DNA of 64,000 bases, from assembly GCF_024172185.1 (NCBI RefSeq), contig NZ_JAMZEC010000001.1:8097001-8161000 (forward strand). The letters are read 5' to 3'. The notes under the pieces are model-generated. The model saw only the letters and a program-made list of their open reading frames with translations. It did no database searches and was not told the DNA's origin. Source of the DNA: Nonomuraea roseoviolacea subsp. carminata. Its GTDB lineage: Bacteria > Actinomycetota > Actinomycetes > Streptosporangiales > Streptosporangiaceae. Of the stretch, positions 7,581 through 16,727 are shown in pieces (the first letter of the stretch is position 1; each line of letters begins with the position of its first letter). A program made the position numbers and the translations under genes.

Positions 7581-9545
7581 GTGGGTCTGACCCGGGTGCC
7601 GGGGCTGCTGTACGGCGGCGACTACAACCCCGAGCAGTGGCCTGAGGAGGTCTGGGCCGAGGACGTGCGCCTCATGGCCGAGGCCGGGGTCACCATGGTC
7701 ACCGTGGCGGTGTTCGCCTGGTCGCGGCTGGAGCCCGAGCCGGGCGCGTACGACTTCGGCTGGCTCGACCGCGTGCTCGGCCTGCTGCACGAGCACGGCA
7801 TCGCCGCCGACATCGCCACCGCGACCGCCACCCCGCCCCCGTGGCTGGTGCGCCGCCATCCCGACGTCATGCCGGTCGACGCCGCGGGCACCCGCCTGGA
7901 GTTCGGCTCCCGGCAGGGCTACTGCCCCAGCTCGCCGGTCTTCCGCGAGCACGCCGTACGGCTGGCGACCGCCATGGCCACCCGCTACGGCGACCACCCG
8001 GCGCTGGCCCTGTGGCACGTGGGCAACGAGTACGCCGACCACACCCTCGAATGCTTCTGCCCCGAGTCGGCCCGCCACTTCCGCGCCTGGCTCCAGACCC
8101 GCTACGGCACGGTCGCCGGGCTCAACGCCGCCTGGGGCACCTCCTGCTGGGGCCAGCACTACACCGGCTTCGACCAGGTCGAGCCGCCCCGCAAGGCGCC
8201 GGGGCCGGTCAACCCCGCCCAGCTCCTCGACTGGCGGCGCTTCTGCAGCGACGCCCTGCTGGAGCTGTTCACCGCCGAGCGCGACGCGCTGCGCGCCGTC
8301 ACCCCGGACGTGCCGGTCACCACGAACTTCATGAGCATCCTGCACGGCCTCGACTACTGGGCCTGGGCGCAGGCCGAGGACCTGGTGAGCGACGACGCCT
8401 ACCCCGACCCGGCCGACCCGGCCTCGCACGTGGCGGTCGCGCTCAGCTACGACCTCATGCGCTCGCTCAAGCGGCGGCCCTGGCTGCTCATGGAGTCCGC
8501 GCCGTCGGCCGTGTCGTGGCGCGAGGTCAACGCCCCCAAGCCGCCCGGCGTGATGCGCCTGCACAGCCTGCAGGCCGTCGCCCACGGCGCCGACGGCGTG
8601 ATGTTCTTCCAGTGGCGGCAGGCCAAGTACGGGCCGGAGAAGTTCCACTCCGCGCTGCTGCCGCACGGCGGCACCGCCACGCGCGGCTGGCGCGACACGC
8701 TGCGGCTCGGCGCGGACCTGCGCCGGCTCGCGGAGGTCGCGGGCGGCCACACCCGCGCCGACGTGGCGCTGGTGTTCGGCTGGGACAGCTGGTGGGGGCT
8801 GGAGGCGCCCGAGTCGATGCCCTCCGACCGGCTCAAGCTCAAGGACCTGCTGCTGTCCTGGTACGCGCCGCTGCACGCCCGTGGCATCGCCGTCGACCTC
8901 GCGCCGCCCGGCGCCGACCTGTCGGGCTACCGCGTGGTGATCGTGCCCAACCTCTACCTGTGCACCGCCGAGCAGGCCGCGGCGCTCGCCGACGTGACCG
9001 GGGAGCTGGTCGTCGGCCCGTTCAGCGGCGTGGTGGACGAGGCCGACCAGGTGCACGACGGCGGCGCGCCCGGCCCGCTGCGCGACCTGCTGGGCGTCGC
9101 GGTCGAGGAGTTCTGGCCGCTGCCCGACGGCGTCACCCAGCCCCTGCGCCACGCCGGCGGCGGCGCGGGCGCGGCCCGGACCTGGGCCGAGTGGCTGCGC
9201 CCCGACGAGGGCACGGCCGTGCTCGCCCGCTTCGAGGGCGGTGACCTGGACGGGCTGCCCGCGATCACCCGCAAGGGCAACGCCACCTACCTCGGCTGCC
9301 TGCCCGCCGACCTGACGCCCGTGCTGGACCGCGTGCTCGCCGGGGTCCCGGCGATCGCCGTGCCCGCCGGGGTGGAGGCGGTCCGGCGGGGCCGCCACCT
9401 GTTCCTGCTCAACCACACCACCGACGAGCAGCGGATCGCCCTGCCGTACCCCGGCCGGGACCTGCTCACCGACACCGACCTGCGAGGCGACGCCGTCCTC
9501 GCCCCGCGCGACGCCGTCGTGCTCAGGATCGAAGGAGACACGTGA
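7581..9545 (+). CDS. Beta-galactosidase, glycoside hydrolase family 42
   Basis: A 654-residue GH42 enzyme, near the usual length. It starts with the typical YGGDYNPEQWPEEVW segment. The acid/base is Glu150 in LWHVGNEYA and the nucleophile Glu305 in WLLMESAPSAVSW. Cys114, Cys158 and Cys160 resemble the family's structural zinc site, although the fourth ligand is not obvious. Residues from about 390 on form the trimerisation and C-terminal beta domains. No signal peptide is present, so it splits imported beta-galactosides in the cytoplasm. The GTG start follows an AGGAGGGA site. It leads the operon and overlaps the next gene by four bases. Exact linkage specificity is not predictable. Confidence 0.95.
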   Translation: MGLTRVPGLLYGGDYNPEQWPEEVWAEDVRLMAEAGVTMVTVAVFAWSRLEPEPGAYDFGWLDRVLGLLHEHGIAADIATATATPPPWLVRRHPDVMPVDAAGTRLEFGSRQGYCPSSPVFREHAVRLATAMATRYGDHPALALWHVGNEYADHTLECFCPESARHFRAWLQTRYGTVAGLNAAWGTSCWGQHYTGFDQVEPPRKAPGPVNPAQLLDWRRFCSDALLELFTAERDALRAVTPDVPVTTNFMSILHGLDYWAWAQAEDLVSDDAYPDPADPASHVAVALSYDLMRSLKRRPWLLMESAPSAVSWREVNAPKPPGVMRLHSLQAVAHGADGVMFFQWRQAKYGPEKFHSALLPHGGTATRGWRDTLRLGADLRRLAEVAGGHTRADVALVFGWDSWWGLEAPESMPSDRLKLKDLLLSWYAPLHARGIAVDLAPPGADLSGYRVVIVPNLYLCTAEQAAALADVTGELVVGPFSGVVDEADQVHDGGAPGPLRDLLGVAVEEFWPLPDGVTQPLRHAGGGAGAARTWAEWLRPDEGTAVLARFEGGDLDGLPAITRKGNATYLGCLPADLTPVLDRVLAGVPAIAVPAGVEAVRRGRHLFLLNHTTDEQRIALPYPGRDLLTDTDLRGDAVLAPRDAVVLRIEGDT

Positions 9546-10885
9546 CGCACCCGTACATCCCGAACGCCGAACCCGGCGTGCGGGCCGAGATGCTCGCCGC
9601 GATCGGCGCGGAGAGCGTCGAGGAGTTCTACGCCGGCATCCCCGCGGACCTGCGCCTGGACCGGCCGCTCGACCTGCCGGAGCCCCTCACGGCCGAGTCC
9701 GACCTGGTCCGCCACATGAACGGCCTGCTCGGCCGCACCACCGGCACCGACGAGGCGCTGAGCTTCCTCGGCCACGGCTGCTACCCGCACCACGTGCCCG
9801 CCGTCTGCGACGAGGTCAACTCCAGGAGCGAGTTCCTGACCGCGTACGCCGGCGAGCCGTACGAGGACCACGGCCGCTTCCAGGCCCTGTTCGAGTACGT
9901 CAGCATGATGGGCGAGCTGCTCGAGATGGACGTCGTCAACGTCCCCACCTACGACGGGTTCCAGGCGGCGGGCACCGCGCTGCGCATGGCCTGCCGTTAC
10001 ACCGGCCGCTCGAAGGTGCTGGTCAGCGCGGCCGTGGCCGCCGACAAGCTGAGCAAGCTGCGCGACTTCCTCGCCCCGGACGTCGAGATCGTGCCCGCCC
10101 CCGTGGGCGACGACGGCCAGCTCGCCGTCCCCGCCTTCGACGACTCGTACGCCGCGATCTACCTGGAGACGCCGAACGTGTACGGCGTCGTCGAGACGCG
10201 CGGCCGGGAGCTGGCCGACCTGGCCCACGCCCAGGGCGCCCTGCTCGTCGTCGGCGCCGACCCGATCTCCCTGGGCGTGCTCGCCCCGCCCGCCGCGTAC
10301 GGCGCCGACATCGCCTGCGGCGACATCCAGTCGCTCGGCATGCACCAGAGCTTCGGCGGCGGCCACGCCGGCTACATCGCCACCCACGACCACGAGCCGC
10401 TGGTCGCCGAGTTCCCCTCCCGGCTGTTCGGCATCGCGCCGACGAAGGTGCCCGGCGAGTACGGCTTCGGCGACGTCTTCTACGACCGCACGTCCTTCGC
10501 CCACCGCGAGGAGGGAAAGGAGTGGGTGGGCACCGCCGCCGCCCTGTGGGGCATCACGGCAGGCGTCTACCTCGCGCTCATGGGCCCGCACGGCATGCGC
10601 GAGCTGGGGGAGACGATCCTCGCCCGCACCAGGTACGCGATGGACGCCCTGGCCCGGTCTGTTACCGTTCTGCACCCGGACGCGGTGCACTTCCGCGAGT
10701 TCGCCGTGGAGGTGCCCTCCAGCGCCGCCCTGCTCGACCGGCTGCGCGAGCGCGGCATCTACGGCGGGGTGCCCCTCGACGACCGCACGGTGCTGGTCTG
10801 CGTGACCGAGCGCCATTCCATCGCCGACATCGACCGCCTCGCCGCAGAAATCGCCGAGATCGCCGCCACCCAGGAGACGCTGTGA
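9542..10885 (+). CDS. Glycine-decarboxylase (P-protein) alpha-subunit-like protein
   Basis: A 447-residue protein related to GcvPA (MTHPYIPNAE start, SFLGHGCYPHHVP, SRSEFLTAY). It departs from ordinary GcvPA where the family is most conserved. The usual SQGTLQxxFEYQ region reads DHGRFQALFEYVSMM, and YDGATA reads YDGFQA. In normal glycine cleavage this subunit pairs with GcvPB to decarboxylate glycine onto lipoyl-GcvH. Here no gcvT, gcvH or lpd is nearby. It overlaps both neighbours by four bases in a carbohydrate operon, so it is probably a specialised paralogue acting with the next gene on a product of the imported compound. Confidence 0.85.
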   Translation: MTHPYIPNAEPGVRAEMLAAIGAESVEEFYAGIPADLRLDRPLDLPEPLTAESDLVRHMNGLLGRTTGTDEALSFLGHGCYPHHVPAVCDEVNSRSEFLTAYAGEPYEDHGRFQALFEYVSMMGELLEMDVVNVPTYDGFQAAGTALRMACRYTGRSKVLVSAAVAADKLSKLRDFLAPDVEIVPAPVGDDGQLAVPAFDDSYAAIYLETPNVYGVVETRGRELADLAHAQGALLVVGADPISLGVLAPPAAYGADIACGDIQSLGMHQSFGGGHAGYIATHDHEPLVAEFPSRLFGIAPTKVPGEYGFGDVFYDRTSFAHREEGKEWVGTAAALWGITAGVYLALMGPHGMRELGETILARTRYAMDALARSVTVLHPDAVHFREFAVEVPSSAALLDRLRERGIYGGVPLDDRTVLVCVTERHSIADIDRLAAEIAEIAATQETL

Positions 10886-12423
10886 ACACCGCGGAGCCCT
10901 TCGCCGAGCTGCCCGTCGCGCCGAAGCCGCCGCTGCGCCGCTTCCACCAGGCCCGCTGGGACGAGCCGATGATCTTCGAGCTGTCCAGGCCGGGCCGCCG
11001 CGGCGTCGCCGTGCCCGAGCCCGGCGCCCCCCGGGTCGAGCTGCCGGAGTCGGTGCGCCGCGCCGAGCCGCCGAAGCTGCCCGAGCTGGCGCAGCCGCAC
11101 GTGGTCCGCCACTACCTGCGCCTGTCGCAGGAGAACCTGGGCAACGACCTCAACATCGACGTCGGCCAGGGCACCTGCACGATGAAGTACAGCCCCAAGG
11201 TCAACGACCGGTTCGCCGCCGCGGTCGCCGAGCTGCACCCGCTCCAGCACGAGGACACCGTGCAGGGCGTGCTGGAGATCTACTGGCGGATGGAGCGCAT
11301 GCTGGCCGAGATCTCCGGCATGTCCCGGGTCTCGCTCCAGCCGGCCTCCGGCTCGGCCGCCATCTACGCGAACATCGCCATGATCCGCGCCTACCACGCG
11401 GCCCGCGGCGAGACCCACCGCGACCAGGTCATCACCACGATCTTCTCCCACCCGTCGAACGCGGCGTGCGCAAAGGTCGCCGGCTTCGAGGTCATCACCC
11501 TGATGCCGGACGCCGACGGCCTGCCGGACATCGAGGCGCTGCGCGCGGCCGTCGGGCCCCGCACCGCCGCCCTGATGATCACCAACCCGGAGGACACCGG
11601 CATCTTCAACCCGCGCATCCGGGAGTTCGTGGACCTCGTCCACGAGGCGGGCGGCCTGGCCTGCTACGACCAGGCCAACGCCAACGGCATCCTCGGCATC
11701 ACCCGGGCCCGCGACGCCGGGTTCGACCTGTGCCACTTCAACCTGCACAAGACCTTCTCCACCCCGCACTCCTGCGGCGGGCCCGCGGCCGGGGCGTGCG
11801 GCGTGTCGGCCGACCTGGCGCCCTTCCTGCCCGGCCCGGTCGTCGTCTTCGACGGCTCGGCGTACCGGCTGGAGACCCCGGAACGTTCCATCGGCAAGGT
11901 GCGGCCGTTCCTCGGCGTCACCCAGAACATCGTGCGCGCCTACGCCTGGATCATGTCGCTCGGCGCGGAGGGCCTGCGCCAGGTGGCCGAGACGGCCGCG
12001 CTCAACAACAACTACCTGATGCGCAAGATCATCGCCATCCCCGGCGCGTCGGCGCCCTGGGGCACGCGGCGCATCGAGCAGGCGCGTTACTCCTGGCAGG
12101 AACTGGCGGAGGAGACCGGGGTCCACTCCGAGGAGATCGGCGTGCGGGCGGCGGACTTCGGCGTGCACTACTGGACCAGCCACCACCCGTACCTGGTGCC
12201 GGAGCCGTTCACGCTGGAGCCGACCGAGTCGTACTCCATGGAGGACCTCGACGAGTACGCCGCGATCCTCGCCCACGTCGCGGACGAGGCCCGCCGCGAT
12301 CCCGAGATGGTCAAGGGCGCCCCCTACAACCAGAGCGTGCACAAGATCGACCCGTCGCCGCTCGACGACCCCAAGGCGTGGGCGCCCACCTGGCGCGCCT
12401 ACGTCCGCAAGCACCTGTCATGA
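10882..12423 (+). CDS. Glycine-decarboxylase (P-protein) beta-subunit-like PLP enzyme
   Basis: A 513-residue GcvPB-like PLP enzyme. The PLP-binding lysine should be Lys290 in HFNLHKTFSTPHS, with Asp263 in CYDQANANG expected at the pyridine nitrogen. Motifs are altered relative to housekeeping GcvPB. GTCTMKYSPKVND stands where LGSCTMKYNPK is usual, HPSNAACAK replaces HGTNPASAA, and HSCGGPAAGACG replaces the Gly-rich HGGGGPGAG. These changes suggest a different substrate or acceptor. The GTG start overlaps the alpha-like gene by four bases and its stop overlaps the kinase-like gene by four, so three proteins are made together. Confidence 0.87.
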   Translation: MNTAEPFAELPVAPKPPLRRFHQARWDEPMIFELSRPGRRGVAVPEPGAPRVELPESVRRAEPPKLPELAQPHVVRHYLRLSQENLGNDLNIDVGQGTCTMKYSPKVNDRFAAAVAELHPLQHEDTVQGVLEIYWRMERMLAEISGMSRVSLQPASGSAAIYANIAMIRAYHAARGETHRDQVITTIFSHPSNAACAKVAGFEVITLMPDADGLPDIEALRAAVGPRTAALMITNPEDTGIFNPRIREFVDLVHEAGGLACYDQANANGILGITRARDAGFDLCHFNLHKTFSTPHSCGGPAAGACGVSADLAPFLPGPVVVFDGSAYRLETPERSIGKVRPFLGVTQNIVRAYAWIMSLGAEGLRQVAETAALNNNYLMRKIIAIPGASAPWGTRRIEQARYSWQELAEETGVHSEEIGVRAADFGVHYWTSHHPYLVPEPFTLEPTESYSMEDLDEYAAILAHVADEARRDPEMVKGAPYNQSVHKIDPSPLDDPKAWAPTWRAYVRKHLS

Positions 12424-13709
12424 GCGCGGGGGTGTCGGTGGGCCTGGTCGTCAACCCGGTCGCCGGGCTGGGCGGGGCGGCGGGCCTGAAGGGCAGCGAC
12501 GGCGCCGAGGTGCAGCGCGCGGCCCTGGCCCGGGGCGCCACGCCGCGGGCGGGGGAGCGGGCCGAGCGGGCGGTGCGCGCGCTGCTGGCGCGCCGTCCCG
12601 GCACGCGCCTGGTCACGGCGCCGGGCCCGATGGGCGAGCACAGCGCCCGTGCCGCCGGCGCCCCCCATGATCTGGTACGTTCCACGGCCGGCCCGCACTC
12701 CGCCGGAACACCGGCGGACTCCCTCGGCTCAGGGGCCGGCGCGCCCACGACGGCGCGGGACACCCGGGAGGCCGTCCTGGCGATGGCCGGGGTGGACCTG
12801 CTGCTGTTCGCGGGCGGCGACGGGACGGCGCGCGACGTGCTCGACGCGGTCCGCGAGCTGCGCGAGCGCGGCGAGCGCGTCCCGCCGGTGCTGGGGATCC
12901 CGGCCGGGGTGAAGGTGTACTCCGGCTGCTTCGCGGTCAGCCCGGCCGCGGCGGGGTTCCTCGCCGCGGCGTACCTCTCCGGGGCCTCCGGCGTCTCCGG
13001 CCCGGCGCTCGCCGAGGCCGAGGTGGTGGACCTCGACGAGGACCGCTACCGGCAGGGGCTGGTGAGCCCGGTCCTCTACGGCGCCGTCCTGGTTCCCGCC
13101 GCCCCCGCCGCGCTGTCGGGCCGCAAGGCCGGCTCGTCCGGGACGGCGCCCGGCACGGTCGAGGGCATCGCCCGGGAGGTCGTCTCCCGGATGCGGCCCG
13201 GCGTCCGCCACGTCCTGGGACCCGGCGCCACCACGCGGGCCGTCGGCCGCGAGCTCGGCCTGGCCACCACCCTCCTCGGTGTGGACGTCGTCGAACGCGC
13301 CGAACGCGACGGACGCGACGGCCACGGCGAACGTGACGGCGGCGGCCGGCTGGTGGCGGCCGACGTCTCGGAGGAGGAGCTGTCCGCGCTGGTCGCCGGC
13401 CGGGAGACGGTCCTCGTGCTGTCGGTGATCGGCGGCCAGGGGTTCGTGCTCGGCCGCGGCAACCAGCAGGTGTCGCCGCGCGTGCTGCGCGCCGTCCTCG
13501 GCGACACCCCCGGCGCGCGGGCCGACGGGCGGCTGCTCGTCCTGGCCACCCAGCAGAAACTGGCCGCCCTCGGCGGCCGCCCGCTGCTCGCCGACAGCGG
13601 CGACGAGGACCTCGACCGGATGCTCGCCGGGCACGTCCAGGTGATCACCGGTCACCACGAAAGCACGATCTACCGCATCAGTGCGGCAAGTGAGGAGTTG
13701 AACGGATGA
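12420..13709 (+). CDS. ATP-NAD kinase/AcoX-like protein
   Basis: A 429-residue member of the ATP-NAD kinase fold. It has VGLVVNPVAGLGG at the N-terminus, the nucleotide-binding FAGGDGTARDVLDAV, and GIPAGVKVYSGCFAVSP, as seen in AcoX-like proteins. A low-complexity Ala/Gly/Ser stretch (about residues 75-115) is inserted before the GGDGT motif. The reaction of AcoX-type proteins is not established; phosphorylation of NAD or of another small molecule is possible. It is translationally coupled (ATGA overlaps) to the P-protein-like gene before it and the SDR after it, suggesting a common pathway needing a phosphorylation or NADP supply. Confidence 0.8.
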   Translation: MSAGVSVGLVVNPVAGLGGAAGLKGSDGAEVQRAALARGATPRAGERAERAVRALLARRPGTRLVTAPGPMGEHSARAAGAPHDLVRSTAGPHSAGTPADSLGSGAGAPTTARDTREAVLAMAGVDLLLFAGGDGTARDVLDAVRELRERGERVPPVLGIPAGVKVYSGCFAVSPAAAGFLAAAYLSGASGVSGPALAEAEVVDLDEDRYRQGLVSPVLYGAVLVPAAPAALSGRKAGSSGTAPGTVEGIAREVVSRMRPGVRHVLGPGATTRAVGRELGLATTLLGVDVVERAERDGRDGHGERDGGGRLVAADVSEEELSALVAGRETVLVLSVIGGQGFVLGRGNQQVSPRVLRAVLGDTPGARADGRLLVLATQQKLAALGGRPLLADSGDEDLDRMLAGHVQVITGHHESTIYRISAASEELNG

Positions 13710-14467
13710 ACGCCCAGCTCGAGGGCAAGGTCGCGATCGTCACCGGCGGTGCCTCCGGCATCGGGCGCGCCACCGCGCTGCTCTTCGCCGGGGAGGGCGC
13801 CCGGGTGGTCGTCGCCGACATCGACGGCCCGGGGGCCGAGACCACCGCCGCGCGGATCAACGACGCCCGGCCCGGGGCCGCGGTGGCGATCCGCGCCGAC
13901 GTGTCGGCCCCCGACGACTGCCGGCTCGTCGTGGACACCGCCACCGGGACCTTCGGCGGGCTGCACGTCCTGTTCAACAACGCCGGCATCATCCGCCGCA
14001 CCACGGCCCTGGACCTCGACGTCGAGGAGTGGGACCGCGTCATGGCGGTCAACGTCCGCTCCGTCTTCCTCATGTGCAAGTACGCCGTCCCGGCGATGAC
14101 CGAGGGCGGCTCGATCGTCAACACCGGGTCGGGCTGGGGCCTCAAGGGCGGCGGCAACGCCCTGTCCTACTGCGCCTCCAAGGCGGCCGTGGTCAACATG
14201 ACCCGGGCGCTGGCCATCGACCACGCCCGCGCCGGGATCCGGGTCAACTCCGTCAACCCCGGCGACACCGACACGCCCATGCTGCGCGACGAGGCCCGCC
14301 AGCTCGGCGAGGACTGGACCGCGTTCGCGAGCGACGCGGCCGACCGGCCGATGGGCCGCGCCGGAACCCCGGAGGAGATCGCCCGCGCCGTGCTGTTCCT
14401 GGCGGCCGACGCCTCCAGCTACGTCACCGGATCCGCCCTCGTCGTCGACGGCGGCGGACTCGCCTGA
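13706..14467 (+). CDS. Short-chain dehydrogenase/reductase
   Basis: A 253-residue classical SDR. The cofactor motif is TGGASGIG (13-20), with Asp38 after the second strand favouring NAD(H). NNAG is at 91-94 and the catalytic set is Ser142, Tyr155 and Lys159 (YCASK). The C-terminal SSYVTGSALVVDGGG is typical. It should oxidise or reduce a hydroxyl group on a sugar or hydroxy acid. It overlaps the AcoX-like gene by four bases, with the transporter genes following, so it probably acts on the imported compound or on a released unit. Confidence 0.93.
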   Translation: MNAQLEGKVAIVTGGASGIGRATALLFAGEGARVVVADIDGPGAETTAARINDARPGAAVAIRADVSAPDDCRLVVDTATGTFGGLHVLFNNAGIIRRTTALDLDVEEWDRVMAVNVRSVFLMCKYAVPAMTEGGSIVNTGSGWGLKGGGNALSYCASKAAVVNMTRALAIDHARAGIRVNSVNPGDTDTPMLRDEARQLGEDWTAFASDAADRPMGRAGTPEEIARAVLFLAADASSYVTGSALVVDGGGLA

Positions 14468-14499
14468 CACCCCCCGCAAGAAAGATCGAAGGAGCCACC

Positions 14500-15783
14500 A
14501 TGAAGCGTGCGCTGACCGTCCTGGGCGCCCTCGCCCTCGCCACCACCGCGTGCAGCGGAAGCGGCGGGAACGTTCCCGGCGCGGGCACCGGCCAGGGCCC
14601 GGTGACCGTGCGCTGGTCCACCTGGGGATCGGCCGAGGACGTGAAACTCTACGAGAAGTTCACCGAGGACTTCCAGCGGCGCCACCCCGGCATCCGGCTC
14701 AAGCTGGAGTCGGTGGCGAAGTACGAGGACTACCACCCCAAGCTGCTCACCCAGCTCACCAGCAAGACCGCGCCCGACGTGTTCTTCGTGGGCGACGACA
14801 ACATCGGCAAGTTCGTCTCCGCGGGTGTGCTCACGCCGCTCGACGACAAGCTCGCCGGCCCCGACTCCAAGAGCCGCCCCGAGGACTTCTTCGACGGCGT
14901 GTACGGCGGCGCCAAGCGCGACGGCAAGATCTACGCCGTGCCGAACGACACCAACCCCGAGGTGCTCTGGTACGACAAGAAGGCGCTCAAGGACGCCGGC
15001 ATCACCGAGGACCCGGCCACGCTCAACGAGAGCGGCCAGTGGACCATGCCGAAATATCTGGAGATGAACGCCAAGCTCAAGGCCGCGGGCAAGGCCGGCT
15101 CCATCTTCTGGAACTGGTACGGCTCCACGTACTCGATGATCAACGGCTTCGGCGGCAAGGTCTGGGACGGCGGCAAGTTCGTCGCCACCACCGACCCCAA
15201 GGCCCGCGAGGCGCTGAGCACGCTCGCCAAGGGCTACCAGGACAAGACCTTCCTCAGCGCCGACACGCTGCCCGACAGCAACGGCCCGAGCACGCAGTTC
15301 CTCAAGCACAAGGCCGGCTTCTACGCGGGTGGCCGCTGGGTGATCGACTCCCTGCGCAAGGGCGGCGAGCTCGACGACTACGACATCGCGCCGTTCCCCT
15401 CGCCGACCGGCGCGCCCATGCCGGGCGCGGTGGCCGCCTCCTACCTGGCGCTCAACAAGGACACGAAGCTGCCCAAGGAGGCGTTCACCTTCCTCACCGA
15501 GTTCGTCGGCAAGGAGGGCCAGATCCTGCGGCTCAAGGACGGCGGCGCCGTGCCGTCCGTCAAGGGCGCCGAGTCGGTCGTGCTGGCGGACAACTACCCC
15601 AAGCACGCCCAGACCTTCATCGACGTGCGCGACACCGGCTTCGCCAACTACCCCGAGGAGGTCGCGGTGCCCGGCCTCACCGCCGCCATCAACGAGCACC
15701 TCATGAAGGTGTGGAGCGGCAAGGTCGGCTTCGACCAGGGCATGACCGAGCTCCAGCAGCTCGTCCAGGGCAAGCTGGGCTGA
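14500..15783 (+). CDS. Sugar ABC transporter substrate-binding lipoprotein
   Basis: A 427-residue extracytoplasmic binding protein of the MalE/UgpB type. The lipoprotein signal ends ALATTAC with Cys18 as the lipidated residue. Motifs such as VRWSTWGSAEDVKLYEKF and LTSKTAPDVFFVGDDN are usual for family 1 sugar binders. A GAAGGAG site precedes the ATG at 14500. It delivers the ligand to the two permeases that follow. No ATPase gene is in the operon, so a shared MsiK-like ATPase elsewhere is expected, as in many actinomycete sugar importers. Confidence 0.94.
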   Translation: MKRALTVLGALALATTACSGSGGNVPGAGTGQGPVTVRWSTWGSAEDVKLYEKFTEDFQRRHPGIRLKLESVAKYEDYHPKLLTQLTSKTAPDVFFVGDDNIGKFVSAGVLTPLDDKLAGPDSKSRPEDFFDGVYGGAKRDGKIYAVPNDTNPEVLWYDKKALKDAGITEDPATLNESGQWTMPKYLEMNAKLKAAGKAGSIFWNWYGSTYSMINGFGGKVWDGGKFVATTDPKAREALSTLAKGYQDKTFLSADTLPDSNGPSTQFLKHKAGFYAGGRWVIDSLRKGGELDDYDIAPFPSPTGAPMPGAVAASYLALNKDTKLPKEAFTFLTEFVGKEGQILRLKDGGAVPSVKGAESVVLADNYPKHAQTFIDVRDTGFANYPEEVAVPGLTAAINEHLMKVWSGKVGFDQGMTELQQLVQGKLG

Positions 15784-15787
15784 GGCC

Positions 15788-16717
15788 GTGGCAGTTCTCA
15801 CCCGTGCCCGCCCCCGGGCGGGCCGGCGCCGGGCCCCCGGCGTGCGCAACCGGGACGGCTGGTGGGCGGCGTTCTTCCTCGCCCCGCAGGTCGTGGCCCT
15901 GGCCGTGTTCCTGGTCTTCCCGCTCGGCTTCGCCGTGGTGCTGGCGTTCATGCGCTGGGACGGCCTCGGCCGCAAGGAGTGGGCCGGCCTGGACAACTTC
16001 GCCGCCCAGCTCTCCGATCCCGAGTTCGGGCTGGCGGTGTGGAACACGGTCAAGCTCGCCCTGCTCACCGTGCCCGTCGGCCTGGCCCTGGCGCTGCTCA
16101 TCGCGGTCGCGCTGAACAACGTGCGCGGCGGCTCCTTCTACCGGGTGCTCTACTTCATGCCGGTGGTCACCAGCTCGGTGGCCGTCGCGCTGATGTGGCA
16201 GATCATCCTGGCCGGCGACGAGAACGGCGTGCTCAACAACACGCTGCGGAGCTGGTTCGGCCTCAATCCGCCCGACTGGCTGGGTGACACCGGCTGGGTG
16301 ATCGTGGCCATCGCCGTCGTGACGATCTGGTCGTCGCTCGGCCTCAATGTGGTGATCTTCCTGGCGGGGCTGCAGACCATCCCGCCGCAGATCGTCGAGG
16401 CCGCCCGGATGGACGGCGCGGGCAGCCTGCGGATCTTCCGCTCGGTCACCCTGCCGCTGCTCTCGCCCACGATCTTCTTCTCCACCGTGGTCGCCGTGAT
16501 CAGCTCGTTCCAGGCGTTCGACCAGATCTACGTGCTGGTGCGGCCGGAGGACAACGAGGGTGCCCGCACGATCGTCTACCAGGTCTACGAGCTGGGCTTC
16601 AAGGACTTCGAGTTCGGCATGAGCAGCGCCGCCGCGCTCATCCTGCTGGTGCTGACGCTGCTCGTGACGCTCGTCCAGTTCGCCGCGCAGAAGCGCCTGG
16701 TCCACTACGACTCGTGA
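15788..16717 (+). CDS. Sugar ABC transporter permease, MalF/LacF type
   Basis: A 309-residue inner-membrane permease with about six hydrophobic segments. The EAA loop EAARMDGAGSLRIFRSVTLP contacts the ATPase. It starts with GTG four bases after the binding-protein stop; the ribosome site is weak, so translation is probably coupled. It forms a heterodimer with the next gene product. The N-terminal Arg-rich tail (RARPRAGRRR) is cytoplasmic. Confidence 0.94.
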   Translation: MAVLTRARPRAGRRRAPGVRNRDGWWAAFFLAPQVVALAVFLVFPLGFAVVLAFMRWDGLGRKEWAGLDNFAAQLSDPEFGLAVWNTVKLALLTVPVGLALALLIAVALNNVRGGSFYRVLYFMPVVTSSVAVALMWQIILAGDENGVLNNTLRSWFGLNPPDWLGDTGWVIVAIAVVTIWSSLGLNVVIFLAGLQTIPPQIVEAARMDGAGSLRIFRSVTLPLLSPTIFFSTVVAVISSFQAFDQIYVLVRPEDNEGARTIVYQVYELGFKDFEFGMSSAAALILLVLTLLVTLVQFAAQKRLVHYDS

Positions 16718-16727
16718 GGGAGAGCTG

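Noticed and set aside
7542..9416. Long minus-strand open frame opposite the beta-galactosidase gene
   Set aside because: It is Gly/Arg/His/Gln-rich without any domain, and lies wholly antisense to a gene with clear catalytic motifs; a usual artefact of very high GC.
9542..12423. Housekeeping glycine cleavage system
   Set aside because: gcvT, gcvH and lpd are absent, motifs are divergent and the genes are locked into a sugar operon.
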